Shown: positions 35,401 to 48,288 of the stretch, piece after piece
How positions within the stretch are numbered: position 1 is the first letter of the stretch
How the letters are laid out: each line of letters begins with the position of its first letter
DNA from: Bugula neritina
Taxonomy: Eukaryota; Bryozoa; Gymnolaemata; Cheilostomatida; Bugulidae
Length of the DNA: 64,000 bases
NCBI GenBank assembly: GCA_964035545.1
Contig: OZ037765.1
Coordinates: forward strand, 22,700,495-22,764,494
Reading direction: 5' to 3'
Notes under the pieces: generated by a model
What the model saw: the letters and a program-made list of their open reading frames with translations, nothing else
What the model was told of the DNA's origin: nothing
Databases searched by the model: none
Translations under genes and position numbers: made by a program

Positions 35401-38400
35401 CTCTAAAATTTGTAGATATTGAAAATGCTGCAGCCCATTTTAGTAAACCATTGAGATGGAAAGTTAATGTTTATGTGACCGTCTATGTACCTTCTTTCTA
35501 TTGAGATATTGTATTTTAGTCTGCGAGTATTATACACACGTGGAGTGCAAAGACTTCGTAGTGAGCAACTGCAAGCAGTGTGCCACTTACACTCCCAATA
35601 TAGATCAGGTTAGTTAAGTACTTCCTTCTACTGCTGTATGTTGTAACGTGATGATTGCATTTAGTATGTTATTTATCACAATAGAGCATAGCCTCAGTTC
35701 TGCATGCTCTGTACTGAAGGACTACTCTACTTCATTGCGTATCTAGAAAATGATGCTTTAGCTTAGGTTTTTCTAACAAGTTCTGACAAGAAACCTTTTG
35801 TTTTTGAGCAATTAATTTCTTACCCAGCAACTTTTTGCTAAAAAATAGCCTGATTTGCACCTACTTGCAGATAGCTGGTAGAATATAGTTTGCTGTTTGA
35901 TCAATAATATAAATATCTAGAGAGACTACTAGCAATGTCCTTGTAGGTTGTACTTGCTATCAAGGAACTTGTTACTAGTATAGATGCTTTAGTTCATAAC
36001 CTGGTTATTGCAATACTTCAGAATACTGTTGTTCACTTACACCACTGGCGGGAAGGCAACTTACCGAGTAGCTCCAAGTGTTCAGTATGCAAGAAGACCT
36101 GCTGGTCGGGTGACTGTCTTACAGGGTACAGATGTGAATGGTGTGGAGTCACTGTAAGTCTGCTACACTACAGTTTTATTGTTCTTCTTTCCAACTCTAA
36201 TGCAGTCCTTACTTTATACTGGAAGCACCATCAAGTGGTGTAGGCAACTCCTGATTTATCAGTATTTATACCCCTCTATAAAATGTTTCACTTTTTTAGC
36301 AAAACTGCTGCCGAGCTGCTGCTTAAAATACCTTGCGAGGCTCAATAATAACGTTTTCTTGACTACATAACCTCCAAAATTACCTGTAAATTCTTCACTT
36401 CAATAATTGTAGTAAAACATTTCCATGAAATATATATTGCAAGGTATAGTCTAAAGAAGATTGTAAATTTTCGAGCCGTTGCTATAACTATATATCCTTA
36501 AGCTCAGTATCATTCATAAATAAACCAATATTTTGCATTTTCAATTAAATGTAACTGAAGAGTGAAGAGTAAAAGGCAGATAGCAGTGTTATCATTTAGA
36601 GTCAGTTTGGCTACATGCTGCCGCTGCTGCCTCCAATCTATCGGGCTGCAGCCCTGATATGGACATAATTAGCCTGGGCTGATGGGAAGCACACATGATT
36701 ATAGATAAGGAGTCCAGTTAGCAATTATTACTGCGTAATTGTTATTAATTTATATATTTCAACAATGTGTTACATGGAAATCCATGTTAATGGCTGGGAG
36801 TTATTTTTAAAGGTTTGATTGCATTCCTGCATTACAACCGCATGCTTTGTGGTCAATGAAATGAGCGTTGCTTCATTACTGCTTTCCAATTAGCTACCTG
36901 GGGTTATGTGGACCCCTTCTCTTTCTTTATACACACAATTATGCATACTTAGCAGCAATGATTGTTGCATCAACATTTGCAAATTGTTAGGTATTTAGCT
37001 TAAGAGTTTTCAGGATATTACTGGTGGGACATAGCAGGTGTTTTCATGTTTTAGACTGAGCTCCATTTTTTCAGAAGCAGGAAGAAGGAATTTTTGTCAC
37101 TTGCATACTTTGAATATTTTTAAATTAATGCGCTGTGATTTTGAATGGTCTTTGCATAAAAGGCTATTCATATTTATTTGCCTTTATTGTTACTCAATGT
37201 TTACTCAGCAAAATTCTGTCTTTCATTTTAATGTGCTTTACAAATGCTACAATTTCCTGCTTGTACCTTATTTCAGTAGATTGTAAATAAAAATTGCGTA
37301 GATTTGTAAAGTAAATCTGAAATGTAGTTAAGTCAGAAGTAGTAAACTAGAGCAGTTGCTATACCTTATAGCAGATATTTTTAACCTTGTTCTTTCATAG
37401 TCATTTGTAAGTTTCAACAGCTTCTTGAGCATCATACTTCTTAAAGAATCATTGGTTTTTATACCAACATTACCGCATAATATGTGAGCCTATATACTAG
37501 TCATACTAAAGCTACATACTAGTCATATTATAGCTATATACTAGTCATACTATAGCTATATACTAGTCATACTATAGCTATATACTAGTCATACTATAGC
37601 TATATACTAGTCATACTATAGCTATATACTAGTCATACTAAAGCTATATACTAGTCATACTATAGCTATATACTAGTCATATTATAGCTATATACTAGTC
37701 ATACTATAGCTATATACTAGTCATACTATAGCTATATACTAGTCATACTATAGCTGTATACTAGTCATACTATAGCTATATACTAGTCATACTATAGCTA
37801 TATACTAGTCATACTATGGCTATATACTAGTCATACTATAGCTATATACTAGTCATACTATAGCTATATACTAGTCATACTATAGCTATATACTAGTCAT
37901 ACTAAAGCTATATACTAGTCATACTATAGCTATATACTAGTCATATTATAGCTATATACTAGTCATACTATAGCTATATACTAGTCATACTATAGCTATA
38001 TACTAGTCATACTATAGCTATATACTAGTCATACTATGGCTATATACTAGTCATACTATAGCTATATACTAGTCATACTATAGCTTTATACTAGTCATAC
38101 TATAGCTATATACTAGTCATACTATAGCTACATACTAGTCATACTATAGCTACATACTAGTCATACTATAGCTATATACTAGTCATACTATGGCTATATA
38201 CTAGTCATACTATAGCTACATACTAGTCATACTATAGCTATATACTAGTCATACTATGGCTATATACTAGTCATATTATCTGCAGTGTGTGTTTAATGTA
38301 GGCTCATTCATACTGCCAGAAGATGCTCTCCGCTGAATGCTCTTTTGGAGACTTGAAACAGATCTTCCTTCCACCATACTGTGTCACAGTGCCAAGACTC

Positions 38401-39021
38401 GACTTCACCATAGAGACTGTGCTGAGCTTCACTAAAACCTCCGCTCCTGGTAGGCTGAGTGACTAGTGGTAGAGTTGTTGTGGTAACTTGTTTATTCTCC
38501 GTCAGTATCCCTCACAGCTGTTATAGATAAAGATGTTGAAGTAAATGTGTTATAGTAGTCATTGTTTACCTCTCCGCTTATTCTAAGACCAATCTATTTA
38601 TTTTTCATGTCTTTTAAAATTTAAGACTCCCAGTTTAACTCAAGACAAATGTGAAAAGTTGAAAATGTGTAATAATGAAATGTTGAGGGTTGGTTGTAGC
38701 TAGGCTACAGGTGGGACTAGGCTTGTTGTCAGTCACACTGTATTCTGCAGCAAGGAGTATATCTGATGAGTGGTCTAGCGGTGACTCCAAACAAGACGAA
38801 GAGAATAACCTGGTGGGTCAGTCTTCTCTTATGGTTGCTGCCGGGGCCTCCAATAGATCAAGTCCCTCTACTTCGTACAGCTCTCCCACTTCCCCACCCG
38901 TCACGAGTCCAACCACTCTACCAACTTATCCTTCCTCTAAGCTCAGCAAAGACAAAAATGACAAAGACGAAAAAAGTAAGCAGTCACTGGTTTGGACTTA
39001 ACAACTATTGCAATATATATA

Positions 39022-39058
<37 letters not shown>

Positions 39059-42000
39059 AGCTGGTGATAGATGTATAAGGACTTTCATTTCAGCCACAGT
39101 CTGCACTACGTTATGTGTTACTGAGCTGTAAACATTAAGTGGTTCAATAATGTTGCCATGATGAATATAATTATGTATTTAAACTGTTAGCAAAATCTTG
39201 TTATATGCATGTTGACTGCAGGTAAAGTGTTTGTGTACGATGGTGATGTTGCCTACCGGGATGGACTATATCGAGTAGTCATAGCAGCTAAGAACGCTAC
39301 AGTGGGAGTTATTCTAGTGAGTTGGTAAATGTATCATATAGCAACAGGCATTTTAGGATTAAATGTTTTTCTGCAATGCTCTGCGCAGGGGTTAAAGTGT
39401 TGGTCTAAAAATCAAAGGTTTTGGAAATACGTTATATTCTATGGCTTACTTTTGAAGCTGTACTGTGATTGCTGTCTATATATTATATATATATATTATA
39501 TTATTATATATGATTATATGATTATATATATGGGTATCTATTATAGAGCAATAACTGGTGAATAAATTATTCTTCAAAAAATATACATTAGCAGCTAGTT
39601 TGTTTTGTGTTGTACTGAATATTTACTGTATCTAATAATCAAATCCACTACTTTTTGTATCAAACTTTATTGTTGGTTTCAGGAAGAAGTTCTTAGAGTG
39701 TTCTACATGCCACCTGAACCTCACAAATTCTATCTCTCTTTCATAACAAATAATGCAGGTAACTTTTTTGCTGCTTGTAGATAGGCACTTAGGCTATTTA
39801 GCTTTGGTACTTGTTAGCTCACATTAAAGTATTGTACACCAATGATTATAGGGCAGTGCAGTTGTACCCATATCTGCATATAGATTGGTTTAACCTGACA
39901 ATTGTATACTTCTGCTTCAATGTATAGTGAATGTAGGATCTGGATACCAATTTATCTTTCTTTAATTAAGTCATGCTAGATATATAAATACTCGGCGATT
40001 GATTGTGGAAATTTTATTTAAAGAAACTTTTTTATTGCTATTGATTTACTTAAGCCAGGCAAGGACAAAAAATTTTTAGGTTGCTAGAAAATTTGGTGTA
40101 AAATGATTTTAATTTGTTAAATATGTCTCACTGCTGCTATGTAATTAAGAGGAAAATTATCCTGGAAATATTAAAATACTGTAACAAAACTATTTGTTCT
40201 GAAAAGAAACTATAGAACTTATGTCCATACATTTTTTGCAAATTTTAGAGGAAATTAGACTTGATGAACGTTATCCAATTAGGCATCAGTTGGATACTAA
40301 AATTCAAATATTTGACACAATACCGAGTTTATATCTGAGAGGTAAAGAAAAGGAACGGGGAGAGCTCACGATATATATAGATAGTCTGCTGTAAGTAGAA
40401 AACTTGCCAATCCCATCTTCTAGCTCGATAAAGAATAAAATGTTTTGACATGAACAATCTGCAGATATAACCTACAGTGCTAAAAAGCTAAAGACACATC
40501 AACTGTTAATATTATGGTTAAAAAAAATGTTTCTTGTGATAACGTTGTGTTCAGCTACGGACAACTTATTTAATACTTTTGGATTAGGTTGTGTTGAAAT
40601 TTGTTATAGATTTGTTTTTGTACCAGAAATTTGATGAGGTTATTTGATGATGGGATCACAAAGGGCAACTTTCATTTATATTTATTTTTAGCAAATAATT
40701 TAGTGTTTTTTTTGCTTTTTTAACATTTTAACATAATGTAGCACATGGTTAATAACATGAAAATTTTTGATCAGTAACTATGTTTGATTAACACTTTTAA
40801 ATCATTCATCAGAAACCTTTGTAAGAATTCATGTTGTTGGTCAAAGTTTTTAAAGTTAAATTTTTTGTAGACTTTATAAAACCATTGAACTTTTATATGT
40901 TTTGCTACATTATTTGTAATAATTTAGTTATTTTAGATCTTTGTAAATAATTTTATGCAGTAGTCCCTGAACTATAATAAGATAAATCTCAATGGCTATT
41001 GCAGACGCTCATTTGAAAAATGTTGTGTGTACATGCAAAACCACAAATAATTCATTTTCTATTGTTAAACTAAATGCTCTGTGTTTCCAGGCCCGTGCGA
41101 GCATCGGCCAGAACATCTGTAAGTAATTGTGAAGACATTGCAGTGACGAGGGAGACTCTGGTACACGACTGTATGAAGGCAGCTCTTACCAAGTTTGACT
41201 TGAACCCTGAAGATATTGATGACTACGTTATGATTACTGTACTGATGGACAAAGCAGTGATACACAGAAAACTCCAGCCTACTGAATGTCCATTTAGCAT
41301 AATTCAAACGCTTGCAAAGGTTTGTTATCAGTTGTCATACTTTTCATGATTTAAGTCACACATTCTCACCTTCTGGTTGCATAGGTTGTTACTAATTTAG
41401 ATTGTACTTTGTAGATTAGGTTTTTTAGGAAAAAATTATTGTGCAATAATGCCAAGGGTCATCATTTTAAACATTGTCAACACTTTTGTTCGCTAGCAAC
41501 GGCCATAATTCCCCTGTTGTATATGGTAGAACTTGGCAAAATAAATGGCACAATTTTGCAATACCTTGTATAATTGGGTAGTCAAACATTTTTTATGAAA
41601 CAACTGGAAAATGTATTGTAATACTCAAAGTAAACAACAGCTATGTATGTATATATTTATGAAGTGGTAGTTGGGATATTTTTTTTTTTCTAAACAACAT
41701 TGAACACTATAATTTATAACCCATGTTCACTTAGCAGCTTTATAGAATAAATATGTGCACTTGGCCACATTGAAATCATATTATCCATCACACCACTCTC
41801 ACAAATGTAGATTACATAAGTTTACGAGTCCTAATTCTGTTATATGAAAAAAATTGTGCAAATGCATATACTCTTTGCTAAATGTATGTAAGACGGTAAT
41901 AATTCTATTGGATGGATTGGATGTACTTTTAACTTCCAGGAATCTCTGTGTCGAGCAAGAATGACTAGGTTTTACATACAGCTCAAAAACGATCCACATG

Positions 42001-45000
42001 GCTCAATGATTTCTTTATTTGTTGGAAATTTACCCACATATGTATCACAGCGTCAGTACAAGAAGATACTTTTAGACATCATTGGACCAGGTTAGTCCAT
42101 AATATGCGTTTTCAAATTTGTATCTGTTAAGCTGTTATTACTTGTATGCATACGAATTGATTTAATTTGAAAATTGAAAAATGGCAACGTGATTGCATGC
42201 TACATGCAACGTGTCCATAGGCAGTTTTAACTTTAAATATGCTGGTATATTGGTTCTATTACAATGAGCCAATTATTGAATAAACAAAGTTTCACTCAAT
42301 CTCTATTTTAGTCTCGAAACTTCAAAACTGTTAAAACTACTTGCAGTTGAAAGTTAAGCACTTTAGTTACTTATATTTGCTAGAACTATTTGAGGCTTTG
42401 ATGTTTTAATATAATATAGGTGTCACAATACTCTATTTTTGTTTTCATTTAATAAAATTTCATCCAATGTGTTCTTACAGTGTTAGAATATAATAGGATT
42501 TAGATTGTTGCTGTAGCTATGCTGTACACGCACATATAATATTTATACAGAGAATTTATGGACTCTATTGGAGGTTATATACTACGAATACGGGTCTTTA
42601 GTAATCATCTACAACTCCCGGGAGACTGCTACTCGCGTGTTTAAGTTACTGCAGAACGCATCTTATGATGACAAATCACTCTACGTTATGCTCTTACCCA
42701 ATATACAGGTAGTATTGTGATGTGATTATGCAGTATAATTACTAGCAAATTATACACATACACATATATGAGCAGGGAGATATAGAAGCATAGTTACCCG
42801 GCATGCAGTCTTTAGTATGCGCTATGTTCATTCAGCTGTAACATCAAATTTTATGGTCATTAAATTTTAACTTCAGTCTCCATAAGTTGATGTAAGAGTC
42901 ATTTTCTGGGTCAACATTCAACACTGTATGACTTTTCACTAGTAAAAAAGTTAGCTACTAGTAGGTCGTGCAAGTTAATAAATGAGTATTTACAATGTGA
43001 AGCTGGATTGTTGTAAATTTTGTTTTCATATGAATAGATTCAAGTTACTATAAGTTATATTGTTTACATCACTTTCTAATCACGTCTTTAAGTATATATG
43101 TTATCTATACGTAGTGTTACTTTTGTTCATAAATTATCAGATTACAAAATATTTTAACAACTAGTTGTGTTATTGGCATAAAACTATATATGATTTTATG
43201 TCTATGTATTGCTGTTATTTGTATTAACACCTTTATTTTGTGTTGACTGCAGCCACATATGCTCTCTGATAAAGAGACACCACTTCTGGTGTTTGTGAAC
43301 ACTCGGAGTGGCGGTTGTCAGGGAGGACAACTTATTACAGGATTCCGGAAAGTTCTCAACCCTCATCAAGTATTTGATCTCAGTAATGGTGGACCATTGC
43401 CTGGGTGAGTCATGTGCTCATATAGTCAATATCACTTCTTTCATACTGTCTGCCATATTGACTGGCAGTTAAGCTTACTTTGAGATATGTCTAATAGCGA
43501 ACTCCTAAAACTGAAAGGATTTGTCTTCTTTTTGGGATTTTAAAACTTGGAAGCACAACAAAAGTATATAGCTTGAAATTATCATAAAGAATAAAATACA
43601 TGTTAATTTTCAAAAAGTTTCTACAAAATTTGTTTAACACTTTTAATCAGCAGTTATGCTGAGTTAAAATGTTTATATGAGCCAATTTGAAATATTTGAC
43701 AAAAATTTGCTCATCATTATTTATCTAACATTTTTTACATTAAACATCTGTGTTTTATGGGATTATGAATATTTTCCACTTGCTGTTCTGTGTACTTTGG
43801 CATCAAAAAGAAGACAACTCCGAATAGACAATAAAATAATAACGTTGAAACAAAATTGCCTAATTGCAGGCCACATGCAATCCCCCTCTCTCCCACCCAC
43901 CCATTTTTACCTGTCTGTATTGGTGAATTATATTGTAGAAATGATGTCATGTATAATAGCATTGTTTAACAAAAGGCTTGTGTAACAAAATAATTTCTTC
44001 AAGTACTCCCGCCTTTTTGCTACGGTTATTTAGTTATTATTAAAATAAAACCGTTACATTTCTAAGAAAGTATGGAGGCCTGGTGGTGAAATCATGAAAC
44101 ACTTATAAATAGCCTTGTGTTAAATGTTGTTGAGCCTCTCTGCTCCATGCCTCTCTCTACTGCCAGCTTATAAACTTTAAATTATATGAAATACTTCATT
44201 CATCAACTGAACCCCGGTATCTAGTTAGTGGGGAGGGGGGGGGGGGGTAACCGGAACTTATTACACATTTGTTCTTTCTGTGATTATGGCTCAGTCTACT
44301 CTGCGTGCCTAGAGTTGTAAAGTTGTTGGCTGTAAAAATTGGAAAGTTATACATTTGTAAAACTTTCTAAGTTGCTTAGCAACTCACAAAACTTTTCACA
44401 ACTAATAGGGGCCTAAGTGTGTTCTCTCACTCTCAACACCTTCTGAAACCGCGCTAGAGGGTTTTTTTTTCTTCACCTCGTGTTTTGTGTTTTTTTGAAG
44501 TTATTTGAACTTCATTTTACGTAAACCACATAGCTTTTTGTTGCAAATTTAGACTTTAAACAGTTGCATAATAAAGTATGTGGCTATACTTGTCTTATAT
44601 AAAACTCGCACAAGTTTATAGTCGCCATCCCTGTGAGAGCCCCTGGTGAAAAAGTTTTTTAAGCGGGCTAAGAACTTATTCATTTGTGGCACAGGAGCAA
44701 TTATGACTGGATGCTCATATGTTTCAGCTTGTATGTGTTCCGTAATATCAAGAATTACAAGATGCTTGTTTGTGGTGGTGATGGGACAATAGGCTGGGTT
44801 CTTCAATGTTTGGACAATGTTGGTCAAGATGCTGTGTGTGACGCCCCGCCAATTGCTATATTTCCCTTAGGAACTGGTTAGTAGAATATGTAACAACATA
44901 AGTTTTATTGAAAAATCGTTAGTAGGCAGACTGTAAAAATAATACATTTATTACAATCCAGGCTTAAATACTTATCTTTACTGACTGTTTATAGATTTTG

Positions 45001-48000
45001 TGACATTTATTCTTGTATTATGTTAAGAAATTTATTTTTTTCAAGTTGATTTTGTTGTATTAAATTATGAGCTGTTCACTTGTTTGTTATATGGCTATCA
45101 GCATACAATAAAGTGAACCTCTTCACCATTGTGTAAAGTTTTGTTTTGTGTTTATTGATTGTTTCCTGGGTTTGTAATCAGGTAACGACTTGGCTAGAGT
45201 TTTGAGGTGGGGTCCAGGTTTCACGGGTGGCACGGAAGATTTGACTGCACTGCTGAATGATATAATCGTGGCAGAAGATATTCAGTTAGACAGGTCAGAG
45301 AGAAACTGAAGCTTAGCTAGACTAGCAAATATAATTATATTATAGTAAAATATTTAACATTTTATACCATTCTAAGCTTCCTTCTTACATATATTATCTG
45401 ATTCATGCTGACACTTTTCACACTTGACTGCTCACTAAATTGCTTCTTACTGAAACTTTTATCAGTTACTATTGAGTGTTCTTTTTGATAACTAAAACCA
45501 AAATTATCATTGTTACTCTGGAGTGCTCGACAGGCCACCATTTATACTGGCTGTTGCTGCTCAGAGCTGCGTATAACCATGGTTCTACATTTGTTGTGGG
45601 TGGACAGGTGGACGGTGATCTTCTACTGTGATAAAGAGCCCGATGACCCGGCAGCTATTCTCGACAGCGATTGTCAGATAGCAGACACGAATGAAGAGAA
45701 CACACAGATGTATGTTATGAACAACTACATGGGTGTTGGTATTGACGCTGAACTATCCCTTAGCTTTCATAATGCCAGACAGAAAAACCCAGATAAATTC
45801 AACAGCAGGTTTGTACCTATCAGTCCTGTATTTTGCTGCATTTTCTTCAGTTCATGAAATCTGGCATTGTTTATTCTAGATCAGTTTTTTTATATTAGCA
45901 CCTCAAGTTTTTTTCAAATGGCAGTTTCCTAGAGTTAAAATGAGTTTTCTCTTAATGTTTCTGTTTAGAAAGAAAAAAATTATTTTTTCATTTAAATAAT
46001 CGACTGTTAAAACAATTTGAAACTTATAACGGAAAAACTCAATAATAATTCATATATTTTCAATTATTTGAATTTAGAGTTCCAGTATTTATGACTATAC
46101 AAGTGTGTATGCACTGGTGTTCTAGTTGTAGTCTTTACACATTGACTTTATTCTAGTTATCTGCCATTCTACTGCAGTTAAAATTTCATCTCAATTATGC
46201 TAGAGGCAGATATGTTTTAATTTGTTTTGCTAACAAATGTATATTTATATTTATTGTTTTTTTACAGGATACATAATAAAGGTGTTTACTTTAAAGTTAG
46301 TTTGAAAAAGATGACCAATAGAGAGAATAGACTACTCAACAATATTGTTATTCTAGAAGTTGATGGGCGGGTTGTAGACCTTCCTCCATTAGAGGGCCTT
46401 ATAGTTCTCAACATTCTTAGGTAAAGATTCTCCCGTTGTTGTAAAATTGCATATTCATGTTTTCTTGCTTACCATTTTATAACGAAAACTTACTAATGTA
46501 TTATTATATTTGGTTGTATAATTTGCCATATAGTTTGCTAAATTCTGAACAGTTTCTTTCATGTTGCAGAGCTGTTAATTTGAATTTATAGAAATGATTA
46601 AGGCTCACTCTATGTTTTATTTGTAATAGTTTTATGTAATGCACAGTATAGCTCACGTTGCATTACATAACTGTATTGTTACTATGGTGTATGTTAAACA
46701 GCTGGGGTTCTGGCTCACACCCCTGGGGTATTGAGAAGGATCCCGTGTTTAGTACCCCAAACCATTGGGACGGTCTGCTGGAGGTCGTTGGTGTGACTGG
46801 AGTGGTTCATATGGGGAAGATTACAGGGGGACTGAGTAATGCTAAGCGCTTGGCTCAAGGAGCGCATGTGAGTCAGTCACGTGTAAATGTGCTGTTACCA
46901 CTTCTTATATCTTACTAGAGTTAACTCTTATTGCTTTAAATTTAATGAGTGACCAGCTGGTTGTATCAGGCATGATTAAAAGTTGAAACTAAAAGGTTCA
47001 CAATCATATTTTGAGCCATTTTTTAGTGATGAAATGCAAAGAAGGGAATGGTTTTATTTATCTGTGTAGCTTCTTCCAATTTAGATATAAAAGTGCACTG
47101 AAAAAGAATTTATCTCAACAAGGCTGACTGTCTAAGTTGATGTGTTAGTAGCACCTCTGCTATCTGGAGTGAATATTTTAAGATAAGAGCTTAGCTGAGC
47201 TAGATTTTGTATGTAACACGATTTCCCAACATTTGGAAGAAACTAAAAAAGTTCAGTTATATTGTAGAAATAATAAATAAGCAAAACTAAGCAGATTTTT
47301 GTGTCTTTTATCTGAAAAAATAGCCTCAAAAACATAGCTATAATTTTCTTCATTTTACTTTTGGATTTCATTCGTCAAACCCATTTTTTAGTAGGTCATG
47401 GTATATTAATTCTGTGTTGTCTTTAAATATTTTTTTTTAAGTTTTGTTGCTCATCTTTTATATTTTCTTTCATTCAAAAATTCTTCCTTTCTGTTGCTAT
47501 TGTCTCATAAAAAGTTAGTAGTTCCAAACAATTAAAGTTTCCGTTGCTTGTCTGTGAAAAAAATGCTTTCGACTTATTAAAACTTGGCATCAAATATCAC
47601 CCTGCAAAGTTAATATAACTGTTGTTGTTTGATAGATAAAGTTGACTCTGTTAGACACGGTGCCTATACATATAGACGGCGAACCCTGGAATCAACCCAA
47701 AGGCTCCTGTACCATCATAAAGTCAGCCCTTAAGGTAATGTCGGCATCGTACTGGCTCTGCTGTCGTACAGTGTTTACTATGGTTTATATATACACTTAC
47801 TTCTTATATCTATATTCAGTATAACAAATTTTGAACATGTGCCTTTTACGTTAATACTACTGTATATATGCTAGTTACTAGAGGAATACTAGTAATATAA
47901 TGTATGCATTTATGTGCTCACAGGCAACTATGATGAAGAAGGCTAAGAATAAAGTTAAAAGAAGAGATACGGAGCCAAATCTATTATCAATGGATGACGG

Positions 48001-48037
48001 GGCCGCTGCTCTACCTCCCCCTCATACGGTTGATTGA
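30579..48037 (+). CDS. DGKQ: Diacylglycerol kinase theta, 974 aa, 21 exons
   Basis: Exons: 30579-30711, 31301-31380, 32103-32205, 35520-35608, 36022-36153, 38302-38449, 38733-38975, 39222-39316, 39683-39758, 40249-40390, 41091-41319, 41940-42090, 42551-42708, 43253-43404, 44728-44876, 45182-45293, 45608-45808, 46268-46420, 46702-46867, 47636-47734, 47924-48037. All phases agree; 2925 nt. The enzyme phosphorylates diacylglycerol to phosphatidic acid. Three C1 zinc domains: the first has the exact H-x12-C-x2-C-x13-C-x2-C-x4-H-x2-C-x7-C spacing (aa 13-62), the second [18 protein letters not shown], the third HHWREGNLP...GYRCEWCG. A Ser/Pro-rich linker, the RA-type region (aa about 310-590, with ISLFVGNLP), then the catalytic domain with GGDGT (660-664), [15 protein letters not shown] and the accessory domain ([25 protein letters not shown]). 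Three C1 domains plus RA are specific to the theta type. Start: only ATG after an in-frame stop at 30522; an upstream exon is not excluded. Confidence 0.93.
32391..32556. repeat. (TA)n tracts flanking an 82-bp perfect palindrome
   Basis: Positions 32441-32522 are a perfect inverted repeat (CAATTTTGGATATAAAAATA... to ...CCAAAATTG) centred on ATCGAT, with (TA)n runs on both sides (about 32391-32417 and 32537-32556). In DGKQ intron 3. Confidence 0.9.
32960..33275 (+). repeat. Tetranucleotide-type array (ACTG/ACTC)
   Basis: Alternating runs of CTCA and CTGA tetramers with CTAACTGG and CTAGCTGA interruptions that recur in blocks, for example CACTAACTGGCTGACTGA several times. In DGKQ intron 3. Confidence 0.9.
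33391..33461 (+). other. tRNA-like sequence, probably a SINE head or tRNA pseudogene
   Basis: Starts GCCCCTA and ends TAGAGGCA (six of seven acceptor-stem pairs), has a D-arm-like GTGTATGGGGTAGCAC, an anticodon-arm CTGGC/GTTAG with loop TTGCAA (one nucleotide short), and a B-box GGTTCAACTCC. The short loop argues against a functional tRNA. Confidence 0.4.
37489..38279 (+). repeat. 22-bp minisatellite, about 36 copies
   Basis: Unit ATAGCTATATACTAGTCATACT repeated head to tail across DGKQ intron 5. The unit contains the palindromes ATAGCTAT and ACTAGT. Variant units ACTAAAGC (37637, 37901) and ATTAT (37681, 37945) each recur exactly 264 bp (12 units) apart, indicating block duplication within the array. 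Confidence 0.95.
39018..39052 (+). repeat. (GT)n microsatellite
   Basis: ATATGTATATG followed by about 11 GT dinucleotides, immediately after DGKQ exon 7 in the intron. Confidence 0.9.
44235..44247 (+). repeat. Poly-G run of 13
   Basis: GTGGGGAG followed by 13 consecutive G in DGKQ intron 14, striking in AT-rich DNA; part of a purine run beginning at 44228. Confidence 0.9.
44632..44716 (-). mobile_element. SINE fragment abutting a DGKQ splice acceptor
   Basis: Matches the body of the SINE at 17145-17330 (shared CACAGGAGCAATTA, GACTGGATGCTC, CGGGCTAAG and ACTTATTCA). The tRNA head is absent: the match stops at GATGCTC, and the splice acceptor TTTCAG of exon 15 follows within 11 nt (exon starts 44728). 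Confidence 0.7.
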
Positions 48038-48196
48038 TATTTAACTAGTTCAAATGATGTATCTTCTAAATATAGATACAGTGATATTTATAGAATTATT
48101 TTATAGCCTGTGTTCTGTTATTTTATCTTGGTGGCTGTGGTCTAAAATAGCCTACTTGTTTCCCTCCTACTTTTCTTCCCTGTTTCAAAGCAAATG

Positions 48197-48288
<92 letters not shown>

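Noticed and set aside
37489-38279. CRISPR-like array
   Set aside because: Units are contiguous 22-mers with point variants and no unique spacers, in an animal intron; it is a minisatellite.
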